The notes: generated from the letters alone by a model not told the origin. A stretch of 64,000 nucleotides of DNA from Cryptomeria japonica (GCF_030272615.1 NC_081412.1:684394583-684458582), one strand, 5' to 3'. Positions 1 through 10,297 are shown, counted from the first letter of the stretch. Numbers and translations: made by a program.

Positions 1-835
1 CTTTGTATGAGCTTTATCATATCAATTTGATTCACATTCATTCTTTAGATCACTTTGTGTCATTGATTTAGGGCATTTCTATTGTCAATTACAAGCAATT
101 AGGGTTTACTTTTAAGGTTACTATAGATTGTTTTCACTCATCCTACGATCTTGCACACACACAAGGTTCTTGCACACACTAATTTACTATATAAATTGGC
201 TATTTGTTGAGGTGGAAATCACCAAAATAGGGGTTTGACTAAGGCAAAACCCTACATAGCCACCCAAAACCTTATTTTTCGGCTAGAGGTACAGATTTGG
301 ATTCGAGCGTTGCTACAACTTTCAAGACCAACAAAGTGCACAAAGATTATTTCAGAGGGAAAATTTCATCAAAAACCCCTAGGATAGGGGCATGGTGCCC
401 TAGTCCTGCCCAGGATAGGGGCATGGCACCTCGGTCCTCCCTATTTTCAACAAGGTTTGGAAGAACAACAAGCTTCAAATTCTAGATCTACAGAATCATG
501 ACAGTGGCACAACACCCTGGTCCCAAACATTTCAACTCAAATTTCTGACACAGGTGCACCTTTGAATTTTCCTCTTAATCAGTACTTTTCAGCAGCATAT
601 CCATTATTCTTAGTCCTACATTTTTAGATTAGGGTTATTAGTGTATAATTGCATCTTTCCTATCTCTCATTTGCAGCAAGGAAATAGAAACCCTAAGAGG
701 TAATCCTTGGCTCTCTCTTCCTCACAAGAAGTAGCCAAAGTGTCTTACCTCCCTAGGCTCTTTTGTATTCTGTGAGTGTGTATGTAAGAGTGAGATTAGG
801 GTTTGCTTGTCTAGTCTTACTTTTTCTCGTACACA
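1..835 (+). mobile_element. Partial diverged LTR (3' portion) of a Tat-like gypsy family
   Basis: This stretch aligns along its length with the 3' half of the 1,672-bp LTRs at 1835-3506 and 8626-10297. Shared blocks include the run ending in CAAGCAATTAGGGTTTACTT, the GAGGTGGAAATCACC block, a GC-rich CCAGGATAGGGGC repeat (about 388-453) and the terminal CTTTTTC...ACACA. It carries many substitutions and gaps relative to those LTRs, so it is an older or sister copy. The left part lies outside the window, so it cannot be told whether this is a solo LTR or the end of a full element. It stops near 835, directly beside an inverted-repeat arm. It has no plausible protein; the 62-codon frame at 297-485 is incidental. 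Confidence 0.75.
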
Positions 836-838
836 CTA

Positions 839-1215
839 TTAAAAAAGATATATGTCTAGATTCGTGACTTAGAGCTCTACAAAAGGCTATTTTTTTATTT
901 TTGTAAAATGACATTTTGCCTAAAGAAAAATTGAGCAAAGTTGAAAAGTTTCAAAAATCTAGACAAAATAGGTGATTTGGCTGCCACATCACTTTCCACA
1001 TAGGTGATTTCAGTTGAACTATTTTGAATTATTTTGACTCTTTTGCATTCAAGTGCTCACAAAAAACCTAGATTATGGCACCCATAGTTTAGCCGAACTT
1101 AGTTCGACTAAACTATTGGTGCCATTTAGGCGCCATGTCCGTGCCACATGGCAGGGAAAATTTTTGGCCAGAATTAGTTTGGTTAGACTCAGTCTGGTTG
1201 GACTAAGTTAGACTG
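839..1215 (+). repeat. Left arm of an imperfect inverted repeat (partner 11100-11372)
   Basis: Read on the plus strand this arm matches the reverse complement of 11100-11372. Shared landmarks in order are ATATGTCTAGATTC, GAGCTCTA, TGAAAAGTTTCA, GCCACATCACTT and CTTAGTTCGACTAAACT. The arms are imperfect, with indels. If the 8,463-bp LTR element and its 5-bp duplication are subtracted, the two arms delimit an element of about 2.07 kb. That is consistent with an old DNA transposon or foldback-type repeat, but no terminal duplication could be fixed. The alternative is two independent, oppositely oriented copies of one repeat family. Confidence 0.6.
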
Positions 1216-1829
1216 AACTATGTCCAATTAGCCCCAAGTGCAACACAGGTTTGCGTTTTTTCTTTCACTTGTACTAAAAATAATCACCTATCTATATCTA
1301 TGTTAGGTAAATTATGTCGCACATACTAAATCATCTAGATATTCATGTTAGGTACAAATTATTTTACCCATACTAAATGATCATCTAAATATGTATGTTA
1401 CCTATAAATTATGTTAAATAAAAATTGTTGTACATAAATTTTTTGTAGCTAATTAGATCTAATGCCACAAACAAGAAGAAACAATGGTTGTTACAACTAG
1501 TAATAGTCTAAAAATGTATGTCAATGTGTATGTTCATAGGCCAAATTCAGACCAATTTTCATTGGTCTTAACACAATCAAAAACACTTCAAACACTTCTT
1601 ACCCTAAGGTCAAGGCCTCATGGCAATAATAACATCCTCCATCTTGGAATCTTCATCAACTCAAGTGTCATCACACCTAGATGGGCATGTGTACTTTTTT
1701 GTCTTTTTGAGAGAGGACAAATAGGGGCCTCCGAGACTAGAAGGATGTCCCAATCACCCTCTCCCTAGAAAGATATAAGTATCTTATGGTAATCCAGGGA
1801 TTTCTATCTCATCTCAAAAAAGTTATATG
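1216..1829. other. Spacer inside the split inverted-repeat element, no gene
   Basis: AT-rich sequence with short imperfect repeats around ATGTTAGGTA...AAATTAT (about 1300-1420). The frame at 1484-1768 has no recognisable protein features. The last bases (TTATATGGTGAG) continue directly into 10303 once the LTR element and one GTGAG are removed. Confidence 0.6.
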
Positions 1830-1834
1830 GTGAG
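1830..1834. repeat. Target-site duplication GTGAG, left copy
   Basis: GTGAG directly precedes the 5' LTR TG end and is repeated at 10298-10302 directly after the 3' LTR CA end. A perfect 5-bp match is expected for an LTR retrotransposon integrase and fixes both element ends. Confidence 0.93.
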
Positions 1835-2354
1835 TGTAGCGTCGTAAATTGTACGCACTTGCTAGGGTGGTACAATTTCACACCTAGTTTAGCACCCGCC
1901 TTGGCGCATTTTGCATTTTGCATTACATTTCCCCTTTAGCACTTAATTAATTAAATTAATTAGGTCTAAGGTTTTATTTTATCATCTCCCATATCATAAA
2001 GTTGGGCCCTTTCATTAAAGTGTGCCCTTTTTATTTTATTCCTCCTATACATCATTTAATCAAAAACCCTAATTAGGTCCTATTTCGAGCTTGGGGGCTT
2101 GATTTCGGGGGTCAAAACATCTCGAAATCACCTGTAACTTCGGGATTCTCTCTAAAATCATCATATCTGACGGCCCTAAAAATTTGGTGAAAAGTTGTCG
2201 GGACCGTGGCGCCCGGAGTGCACATGGTCCCGGACATTTTTCCCGAAATTTTAGGAGCACAATCCAATCATAAAATAAAGCTTAACCCCAAGAAATTGGC
2301 GGGATATTCAATCTCTAGGTCGGCCAAAAGATGAAATTAAGACCTAGGGTTTCA

Positions 2355-2361
2355 TATATAA
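2355..2361 (+). promoter_or_regulatory. TATA-like box in the 5' LTR (U3/R)
   Basis: TATATAA followed by GAGCTC lies about 520 bp into the LTR. The same motif is at 9146-9152 in the 3' LTR. It is the best candidate for the element's own promoter; no transcript evidence is available. Confidence 0.45.
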
Positions 2362-2972
2362 GAGCTCTCTTTCTTCATTTGAAAGGATCCGAATTTTGGC
2401 TTTCAAGGACCTTCTATGCAGCGAAAGAGCAGATCTTTGAAGACTTCAACAACACTCAACATACATCTATCAAGAATTTATCAATTTCATTCATCCATTT
2501 AGGGCTTGGAAGACATTGAAGAACAATAGGAGATTACCGACTAAAGATTGGCTTGTACTCCTCCCTTGAGGGTTGGGTATGATTTCATGTTGTTTTCATG
2601 TCTTTGCATAAGCTTCAATATATCCTTTATTCATGCTTTAGATCACTCTGCATCTTGATTTAGAGCATTTACATTATCATTTACAAGCAATTAGGGTTTA
2701 CTTTCCAGGTTGCTCTAGTTTGCTTTCTTGCATTTTAGGACCTTGCACACACACTAGGTCTGCACACACAATATATTTTACAATACAACTTGGCTATTCA
2801 TGGAGGTGGAAATCACCGAAGTGGGGGTTTGACTAAGGCAAAACCCTATATGGCCGCCCATCCCATTTTTCAGATATAAGTGCAGGTTTCAGAATTCGGA
2901 CGACGCCGCAAGTTACAGATCCGGAAGAAGTAGACTGAGACAGAACTTCCCACCAAGTTTCAGAGCAAAAGA

Positions 2973-3066
2973 CCAGGATAGGGGCATGGGGCACCCTGGT
3001 CCTGCCAGGATAGGGGCGTTGGGCGCCCTGGTCCCTGGGACAAGGGCACTGGGCGCCCTGGTCCTC
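2973..3066 (+). repeat. GC-rich minisatellite in the 5' LTR
   Basis: Three imperfect copies of a unit of about 30 bp built on CCAGGATAGGGGC and GGGCGCCCTGGTCC, with inner dyad symmetry (CCAGG...CCTGG). The matching array in the 3' LTR is 9764-9857, and two degenerate copies occur at 388-453. Differences between the two LTRs cluster here. Confidence 0.8.
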
Positions 3067-3509
3067 CTGACAGACAACATTTTCAGCATTTTTGACAGCT
3101 TTTCCAGAGTGCAAAACAGCAGTTTTTGGAGCAGTTTCAGGGGCAGAATCAGGACAGTGGCGCCCGCGCCCCCGTCCCGAACATTTTCAATCAGATTTTA
3201 ACTCCGGGTACGCATTTGCATTCTTGCCTTGTCCTTGTGTTTACAGCTTTCCATTGTTTAAGTTCAATTCTGCAATCTTGTTATTAGTTCATACTTGCAC
3301 TTTGGGGTTAGGGATTGAACTTGCATCATTTTATCTTTCAATTACAACAAAGGAATAGAAATCCTAATAGGTAGCCCGTGGCTCTCTCTTCCACAAAAAT
3401 AAGTAGCCAATTGTGTGATACCTCTAGGCTCTTTCGTATTCCACAAATGTGTGATTGAGAGTGAGATTAGGGCATGTTTGCTTAGTGTCACTTTTTCCCC
3501 CACACATTT

Positions 3510-3528
3510 TGGTGAACCCGACGTGAAT
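3510..3528 (+). promoter_or_regulatory. Primer-binding site, tRNA-Trp type
   Basis: TGGTGAACCCGACGTGAAT starts 3 bp after the 5' LTR. From memory of plant nuclear tRNA-Trp(CCA), its 3' end reads ATTCACGTCGGGTTCACCA, which is an exact 19-nt complement. The second pol-less element in this window uses the same site with one change (52191-52209). Confidence 0.8.
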
Positions 3529-3866
3529 TCCAATCTTCTCTAATTCTGATTTAGGTTTTCAAATTTGAGTGTTTATGCTATTTCAAATTCAAATTTGTAT
3601 TTACAAGTTTTAATTTCTTGCAAGATTCAAAAATTTGGAGGAAATTTTTACTAAAACCCTAATTTTTCAATTCAAAGTTGAACTTGTGGATTGCTTAATT
3701 GGGATCAATAATTTCAAATCTGATTTAGGAACTCATTTGAATCATAAATTTCATTTTCTAAATCTACATTCTAAGTGCTTGCATTGGTTAAAATTAAACA
3801 TTTCCTTCTATTTTTCATGTGTTATCATTTGAAAGAGGAATCATTTGAAAGAGGAAAATTGTTGTC

Positions 3867-6800
3867 ATGATGCATTCATTTCATAGATGTGATAATGGGT
3901 TAGCTTCCCTTGTTTCAATTTTTCCTTGTCCTAAAGAACCTCCCCCCATCTATAACAACATTTTAGTGCCTAAAAGAGTTTCTATCAATCCCTTTGAGAC
4001 TCTCCCATGTTCTAAGGATGAAGACTTTAAGAGTGATCTTGACAACTCTCCTAAAATGTGCCCTTCCTATTTAGCTATCCTAGAGGAAGAGAATGATATC
4101 ATAAACACATTTCTTAATGTTACTTCACCTTCCTTACATGATGCCTCTCTAAGTGAAAAGGTATTGATGGACATTGATTTATTTTCTCCTAAAGTTGGGG
4201 GCATGTTAGTGCAACAAGAGGTTATGAACACTTCTTTCAAAGATCTCCTTCCTAAGCATGAATCTTTGGAGAAATATGTTCATGTTCCTCCCAAAAAACA
4301 CTCCCTTCATGAGGATCCTTTTGTGCAAGAAGATGACATTATCCCTACATTTCCTATTGATGGCATTTCCTTTTCCAACAAAATTCCCACTAGAGATGAT
4401 GAATTAATGATAAAGGCTTACCCTTCTCCTAAAGTTTGTCTTACCCATAAGCATCCCTTAGAGAAAGAAGATGAAATAATAAGAAATTTCCTTAATTTTC
4501 TCTCCCCTAAAGATCATATTGAACATATTTTGAGGAAAGAGGATGAGTTTAACACATCTATTGATGCTCTCCCTTCTAAAGATGAGGAATTAATAAACAA
4601 TGTTATCTCCTCTCCCGAAATTGACAATACTTCAAACATTCCTTTCAACCACTTCACTATTTGGGATGAACCATTAGAAGAAGGTGTAGATTATTCTCTC
4701 TCCCTTGATAATTTCTCACCTTCCTTGAATCTCAATTATTCTCCCTCTAAAAATAAAGCATCTCCCTCTCCTCGACTTGGTTCTAGCAAGATGATTAACA
4801 TCTCTTTAAAAGATCTCCCTCTCAAAAGTGAGACTTTAGAGAGTAATGTTGATCCTTCTCCTAGAGAGTTTATTCCCCATGTAGATCATTTGATGATAGA
4901 GGATGATATGACCTTTCCTAGCATTACTCTTCCTACTAGAACATCAATGCCTATCCCTTGTCTCTCTCCTAAAATTGATTTAATCCATGATAAGATTTTA
5001 GTGCAAGAGAAGACTATCAACAATTCTTCCAACACTTCTGTTCATTCCTCTAGACCATCCTCAATCAATTTGATACATGTGAATGAAACACCTAACAAAC
5101 CTCTCTTCACTATCCAAGGTGTTTGTTCTTCTCAAAATTCTCAACCTTTAAATAAGCCTGTCTTAGTGGTTCAAGGTGGTTATGCTAATGATTCTTTTTG
5201 CACTCCTAACAAACCTATTATTACTGTGCAAGGAGGTTATTCTACTAAGAGCCCTTATGAGTATGCTAAGCAACTGACTAGAGAGAGTTATCATGCAGTT
5301 GCTCATACCTATAACACAAGAAACAATAGGCAACCTAATCCTCCTCCAGTTATCCCAACTTCACTTCCTCCTTCTCAACCAATTCTTCCGCAAGCTCCTC
5401 GGATTTCACAAATGCTTAGTAAGGAATATGATCTCATAGAACAACTTAAAGCTACCCCTGCTAAGATATCCCTTTGGGATTTGATCCAAACTTCTTCCGC
5501 TCATCATGGAATGTTACAAGATGCCTTGAAAGATTTGAATGTTCCTCCACCTAATACATCTAGTAATATAGTATCTTTGGTTAACTTTGTGATGAATCCT
5601 AAAGCTCAAATTGTGTTTACACAAGATGAGTTGCCTACTAGTGAAATTCAACATCAATATGATCCCTTGATGATTGTGGTTATCATAAATGACACTGCTA
5701 TAAGACGAACACTGGTAGATAATGGCTCTGGCCTTAATGTGTGTAGCATTAATCTATTGCATAAGATGAATGTGGATACATCCCTTATTGAGCCTGACTC
5801 TCATCCCATTCGAGGCTTTGATAATGTGGCTAAGTCTTCATTTGGTATTATCACCTTACCAATCACAGTGGGACCTGTTACTTTGCCTACTCCTATCCAT
5901 GTTATGTCGGGAAATCTAACATACAACTTGTTATTAGGGAGGCCTTGGATTCATAGTATGCAAGCTGTCCCCTCTACATTGCATAGACAAGTTAAATTCA
6001 TTTATAACAATAAGACATATACCTTGATAGGTGATACTAATCTTCAGGCTTGTTTGCAAACATCTACTTCCAAAGGGAGTTCTTCTAAACCTTCCTCTTC
6101 TAGTGATGACTCTTTAAACAAGATACCTATGGATGAATCATCACCCTCTAATAATCAAAATTCTTTGGATGAGCCTGAAGCTCCTGAAGAAGATCCTTCT
6201 CGACTTGAGTCTACACATGAAAAGGCTTTTGATCCTGAGAAGGTTCTCGCAGAAGACGATTGGGGATCTCTTGATTTTAATCCCACCTTTGTAGGTGAGT
6301 ATAGGGTTCCTCCTAGAGAGCTTAAAGTTAAAAAGAAGGAAGAAACTAGAGATCAATCAGTCTTACCTGAGCTTATGAACAATAATTTTGTGGCCGCTTC
6401 TCAAACTTCTTCTCCTCACACCTCTAATTATGAAGAGTTTGATTCTTTGTCTTATGAAAAACCACCTTCTCTTCCTGAAATGGCTGATTGTTATGGTCGT
6501 GGTTTTCGCATTTTTGCTAAGCATGGGTATCATGGAAATGGTTGTGGTGCTCATGAACAAGGGATAAAAGTTCCTCTAGAGACTAATTTTCACAATTATG
6601 CCTTTGGACTCGGCTATAATCCCTGCAAACGTACCAAAGAATTTAAAAGACCATCTCTCAATGTGAATGCTATATTTAGTAGTGATGATGATCTCACTTC
6701 ATCTAAATCATCTTCTACTTCTATCAACTCTCATTCCCCTCATAAGAAAATCTTGGCGATGAACAAATCTCTTTATGAATCCCCTCAAATTTCTAAATCT

Positions 6801-7010
6801 ACTTATGAATCTTTATCTCCTATTCATCATAAAGTCCTTTTCCCCAGGGATAAGGCTCTAATAAATTACACTCATCCCTCTTCTAAGATTTCTTGTGACT
6901 TTTCTTCTTCAATTTTTATCATTTTATACATGTTTTTGATCTCACTTATAGTTGAGCATTTAGCATGTCATATTCAAATACCTCATTCAATCTATCATGT
7001 CTTTAAATAA
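3867..7010 (+). CDS. Retroelement ORF with retropepsin and G-patch (Tat-like, no pol)
   Basis: An uninterrupted 1,047-codon frame from an ATG. The first ~400 residues are acidic, with degenerate repeats built on SPK and EDE-type segments; about residues 410-460 hold three NKPxxxxQGG(Y)-like units. A conserved Tat-type helix block with PAKISLWDLI lies near residue 530. The aspartic protease signature VDNGSG has its Asp at about residue 618, later followed by LLGRPWI. A G-patch-like segment with GNGCGAHEQGIKVPLE and FGLGYNPC spans about 880-920. The C-terminus is Ser-rich with a hydrophobic stretch. In the family this region lies between gag and RT, and the protease matures element proteins inside the virus-like particle. 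Here it is the only sense ORF. Whether the N-terminal part acts as a Gag is unknown; I see no zinc knuckle. Confidence 0.85.
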   Translation: MMHSFHRCDNGLASLVSIFPCPKEPPPIYNNILVPKRVSINPFETLPCSKDEDFKSDLDNSPKMCPSYLAILEEENDIINTFLNVTSPSLHDASLSEKVLMDIDLFSPKVGGMLVQQEVMNTSFKDLLPKHESLEKYVHVPPKKHSLHEDPFVQEDDIIPTFPIDGISFSNKIPTRDDELMIKAYPSPKVCLTHKHPLEKEDEIIRNFLNFLSPKDHIEHILRKEDEFNTSIDALPSKDEELINNVISSPEIDNTSNIPFNHFTIWDEPLEEGVDYSLSLDNFSPSLNLNYSPSKNKASPSPRLGSSKMINISLKDLPLKSETLESNVDPSPREFIPHVDHLMIEDDMTFPSITLPTRTSMPIPCLSPKIDLIHDKILVQEKTINNSSNTSVHSSRPSSINLIHVNETPNKPLFTIQGVCSSQNSQPLNKPVLVVQGGYANDSFCTPNKPIITVQGGYSTKSPYEYAKQLTRESYHAVAHTYNTRNNRQPNPPPVIPTSLPPSQPILPQAPRISQMLSKEYDLIEQLKATPAKISLWDLIQTSSAHHGMLQDALKDLNVPPPNTSSNIVSLVNFVMNPKAQIVFTQDELPTSEIQHQYDPLMIVVIINDTAIRRTLVDNGSGLNVCSINLLHKMNVDTSLIEPDSHPIRGFDNVAKSSFGIITLPITVGPVTLPTPIHVMSGNLTYNLLLGRPWIHSMQAVPSTLHRQVKFIYNNKTYTLIGDTNLQACLQTSTSKGSSSKPSSSSDDSLNKIPMDESSPSNNQNSLDEPEAPEEDPSRLESTHEKAFDPEKVLAEDDWGSLDFNPTFVGEYRVPPRELKVKKKEETRDQSVLPELMNNNFVAASQTSSPHTSNYEEFDSLSYEKPPSLPEMADCYGRGFRIFAKHGYHGNGCGAHEQGIKVPLETNFHNYAFGLGYNPCKRTKEFKRPSLNVNAIFSSDDDLTSSKSSSTSINSHSPHKKILAMNKSLYESPQISKSTYESLSPIHHKVLFPRDKALINYTHPSSKISCDFSSSIFIILYMFLISLIVEHLACHIQIPHSIYHVFK

Positions 7011-7168
7011 CATTAATGGCTATTATGTTGCTCATCATTATGTGACATTGGTAGCTCATTTACTGGGGGCTCATTGTCATTCATGATGGTACAATTTCAA
7101 GTGCAATCATATTTTTTGAAGCAACATAATAGCCTAATTTTCTTGTTCCTATGGGGACAAGAGTGATT

Positions 7169-7846
7169 TCATATATCTCTTCTTTTTCTTATGTCCAAAT
7201 CTCTCCCTAGAAGATTGTGTAAGTCCTTCTCATTGTCCTTATCCTTGGGAGGCAATGATCTTTCCTTATTTTTATCTAAGGATCCACTTTTTCCTATTTT
7301 GTGGATGGTGTGAACTTTATTACTTGATGTTATTCCTTGTATGCATTTGTTGTTGTTTGTTAAAGGATTCTCTCTTACAAGAGGTGTAGGTCCTTGACTA
7401 CAACCTCTTTTGCACTTGGTAAAATACATCCATAATGAATTCACTCTCCCAATTGGGTTAAAAGGAGCGTCATCCTTCATTAAGAATCACTTTCACCTCG
7501 CAAAAGAAGGAAGTATTGCATTCTTATTCTCTTCTTTGTCTTATTCTAGAAGATGTTATAGACAATTCCTCTTGGGGATAGGTGTCTTTTGTACAAAGAT
7601 CTCTTCTCCTCTCAGGATCTCCTTTACACATACTACAAGATATCCCTTTTCAACTATCTTATCCTTGCTTAAAGAGTGCAAAATTCCCTTGCTTGGATCT
7701 ATGACATTTTTGCATTTTGGGGGTATCTTCTTTTGTGATGAAGGTAGGTATCCTTGTTCTACTTTGCTTATGACATAAACATTACACTTTTTGAGCAATG
7801 GGTCATTCTCGAAACCAGAGCACAGACTCTTAGAGCGAGATGTCAC
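7169..7846 (-). pseudogene. Possible antisense ORF (aORF-like), broken
   Basis: Two minus-strand open segments, 7846-7556 and 7480-7169, are in the same reading frame and are separated by a short stretch with several stops. The first opens with GTG rather than ATG. The second has a plausible mixed composition, with a region around NSLWMYFTKCKRG. Several Tat-branch elements in plants (Grande- and Retand-type) carry an antisense gene between pol and the 3' LTR, which is the reason for listing this. I recognise no domain, and the in-frame stops argue against a working product. Confidence 0.3.
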
Positions 7847-7988
7847 ACTTTTTGACTATACATATACAGGTTGTAGCATACTCGGGCATAGACTCCTATG
7901 AGGTGCTTCTAACCTCCCTTACACACACATGCACAAGGTTGAGTGGAACTAGCGGCATAAGGCTAGACTTTCTCACTCTCCTCCCTTA

Positions 7989-8113
7989 CATGGATCACCT
8001 AGACAGACTCTAGGGGCTAGTTTTCCATGTCCTTTTCCCATGGATCACCTAGACAAGATCTAGGGACTAGAAGTCCATGTTTTCTCTCTCACTATTCTTC
8101 TCATGGATCACCA
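7989..8113 (+). repeat. Short tandem repeat in the element 3' region
   Basis: CATGGATCACCTAGACA starts copies at 7989 and 8039; a partial third copy starts near 8102. Units are about 50-63 bp and centre on TCTAGG..CTAG and TCCATGT. No coding potential. Confidence 0.75.
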
Positions 8114-8610
8114 ATGTGTGTATTCATGCCTTTTTCCCTTTCTTTTCTTCTCTTTTCATTTTGTTTCCATTTACATTCTTCATCTTGTGCTAGAGAACTC
8201 TCAAATCCTCACACTCTTTGTTGTGTTGGAATTGAGATTTAGTCCTCTTTCTTACCAAATGATTCTCCATTAGTTTTTGATCTCATATCAAATCTTCTTG
8301 TGAGCATTTGTCATCAATATTATTTAACAATTCGAAGTGGTAAACATGATACCCTGTTTCAACTCACTAAAATTAGCAAGCCGAAATAGGGGGGGCATAT
8401 AGCTACCCTCGAATTTTCATCACCTTCCTTAGTAAGCATTAGGTGATTTTGTGATCTAACATGTGGTTTTGTAGGGTGCGGTTCCTAACTGTGTACTGCA
8501 GATACCGCTGGGGGCTTCGTTCGACAGACTTATGGATATATCCTTTTTCAAATAATGTTTACTTTTCTGTACTTTAGCTTGCATATGCACGTAGTGTTCA
8601 TATGACCGCT

Positions 8611-8625
8611 AAAGTGGGGGCTAAA
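8611..8625 (+). promoter_or_regulatory. Polypurine tract of the gypsy element
   Basis: AAAGTGGGGGCTAAA directly abuts the 3' LTR start at 8626, the usual place for the primer of plus-strand DNA synthesis. Confidence 0.8.
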
Positions 8626-10297
8626 TGTAGCATCGTAAATTGTACGCACTTGCTAGGGTGGTACAATTTCACACCTAGTTTAGCACCCGCCTTGGCGCAT
8701 TTTGCATTTTGCATTACATTTCCCCTTTAGCACTTAATTAATTAAATTAATTAGGTCTAAGGTTTTATTTTATCATCTCCCATATCATAAAGTTGGGCCC
8801 TTTCATTAAAGTGTGCCCTTTTTATTTTATTCCTCCTATACATCATTTAATCAAAAACCCTAATTAGGTCCTATTTCGAGCTTGGGGGCTTGATTTCGGG
8901 GGTCAAAACATCTCGAAATCACCTGTAACTTCGGGATTCTCTCTAAAATCATCATATCTGACGGCCCTAAAAATTTGGTGAAAAGTTGTCGGGACCGTGG
9001 CGCCCGGAGTGCACATGGTCCCGGACATTTTTCCCGAAATTTTAGGAGCACAATCCAATCATAAAATAAAGCTTAACCCCAATAAATTGGCGGGATATTC
9101 AATCTCTAGGTCGGCCAAAAGATGAAATTAAGACCTAGGGTTTCATATATAAGAGCTCTCTTTCTTCATTTGAAAGGATCCGAATTTTGGCTTTCAAGGA
9201 CCTTCTATGCAGCGAAAGAGCAGATCTTTGAAGACTTCAACAACACTCAACATACATCTATCAAGCATTTATCAATTTCATTCATCCATTTAGGGCTTGG
9301 AAGACATTGAAGAACAATAAAAGATTACCAACTGAAGATTGGCTTGTACTCCTCCCTTGAGGGTTGGGTATGATTTCATGTTGTTTTCATGTCTTTGCAT
9401 AAGCTTCAATATATCCTTTATTCATGCTTTAGATCACTTTGCATCTTGATTTAGAGCATTTACATTATCATTTACAAGCAATTAGGGTTTACTTTCCAGG
9501 TTGCTCTAGTTTGCTTTCTTGCATTTTAGGACCTTGCACACACACTAGGTCTGCACACACAATATATTTTACAATACAACTTGGCTATTCGTGGAGGTGG
9601 AAATCACCGAAGCAGGGGTTTGACTAAAGCAAAACCCTATATAGCCGCCCATCCCATTTTTCAGATATAAGTGCAGGTTTCGGAATTCGGACGACGCTGC
9701 AAGTTACAGATCCGGAAGAAGCAGACTGAGACAGAACTTCCCACCAAGTTTCAGAGCAAAAGACCAGGATAGGGGCGTGGGGCGCCCTAGTCCTGCCAGG
9801 ACAAGGGCGCTGGGCACCCTGGTCCCCGGGACAAGGGCGCTGGGTGCCCTGGTCCTCCTGACAGACAACATTTTCAGCATTTTTGACAGCTTTTCCAGAG
9901 TGCAAAACAACAGTTTTCGGAGCAGTTTCAGGGGCAGAATCAAGACAGTGGCGCCCACGCCCCCGTCTCGAACATTTTCAGTCAGATTTTAACTCCGGGT
10001 ACGCATTTGCATTCTTGCCTTGTCCTTGTGTTTACAGCTTTCCATTGTTTAAGTTCAATTCTGCAATCTTGTTATTAGTTCATACTTGCACTTTGGGGTT
10101 AGGGATTGAACTTGCATCATTTTATCTTTCAATTACAACAAAGGAATAGAAATCCTAATAGGTAGCCCGTGGCTCTCTCTTCCACAAAAAGAAGTAGCCA
10201 ATTGTGTGATACCTCTAGGCTCTTTCGTATTCCACAAATGTGTGATTGAGAGTGAGATTAGGGCATGTTTTCTTAGTGTCACTTTTTCCCCCACACA
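8626..10297 (+). repeat. 3' LTR of the gypsy element
   Basis: A 1,672-bp partner of 1835-3506, beginning TGTAGCATCG and ending CCCCACACA. Differences from the 5' LTR are scattered except for a cluster in the GC-rich minisatellite at 9764-9857. Confidence 0.95.

Larger units (their letters stand above)
1835..3506 (+). repeat. 5' LTR of the gypsy element
   Basis: It begins TGTAGCGTCGTAAATTG and ends CCCCACACA, matching 8626-10297 base for base in length. It contains a TATA-like box, a GC-rich minisatellite and a 3' part ending in CTTTTTCCCCCACACA. The small frames inside (2069-2260 minus, 2331-2519 plus, 2833-3358) recur in the other LTR and are not genes. Confidence 0.95.
7011..8610 (+). other. 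Element interior downstream of the ORF, no sense-strand gene
   Basis: About 1.6 kb between the ORF stop and the polypurine tract. It holds no RT, RNase H or integrase motif in any frame that I can see. It contains possible antisense frames (7169-7846), a short tandem repeat (7989-8113) and T-rich sequence. In complete Tat-type elements pol would lie here and extend over several kilobases. Confidence 0.75.
1835..10297 (+). mobile_element. Complete, non-autonomous Tat/Ogre-like Ty3/gypsy LTR retrotransposon (8,463 bp)
   Basis: The element has two 1,672-bp LTRs with TG...CA ends and a constant offset of 6,791 bp, so they differ by no net indel. It also has a 5-bp duplication GTGAG, a primer-binding site 3 bp after the 5' LTR, a purine-rich tract before the 3' LTR and one long ORF (3867-7010). 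The ORF carries a retropepsin-like domain and a G-patch but no zinc knuckle. The remaining 1.6 kb of interior has no RT, RNase H or integrase. The retropepsin neighbourhood resembles the Tat/Ogre branch. I counted roughly 34 LTR differences by eye (about 2%), mostly transitions, so insertion was fairly recent. Mobility would need enzymes supplied by a relative. Confidence 0.9.

Noticed and set aside
2069-3358. Several short frames repeated at 8860-10149
   Set aside because: These are the same sequence in the two LTRs of the gypsy element; repetition reflects the LTRs, not selection.
7410-7778. 122-codon plus-strand frame in the gypsy element interior
   Set aside because: Complement of the antisense frames with no conserved motif; T-rich composition explains it.
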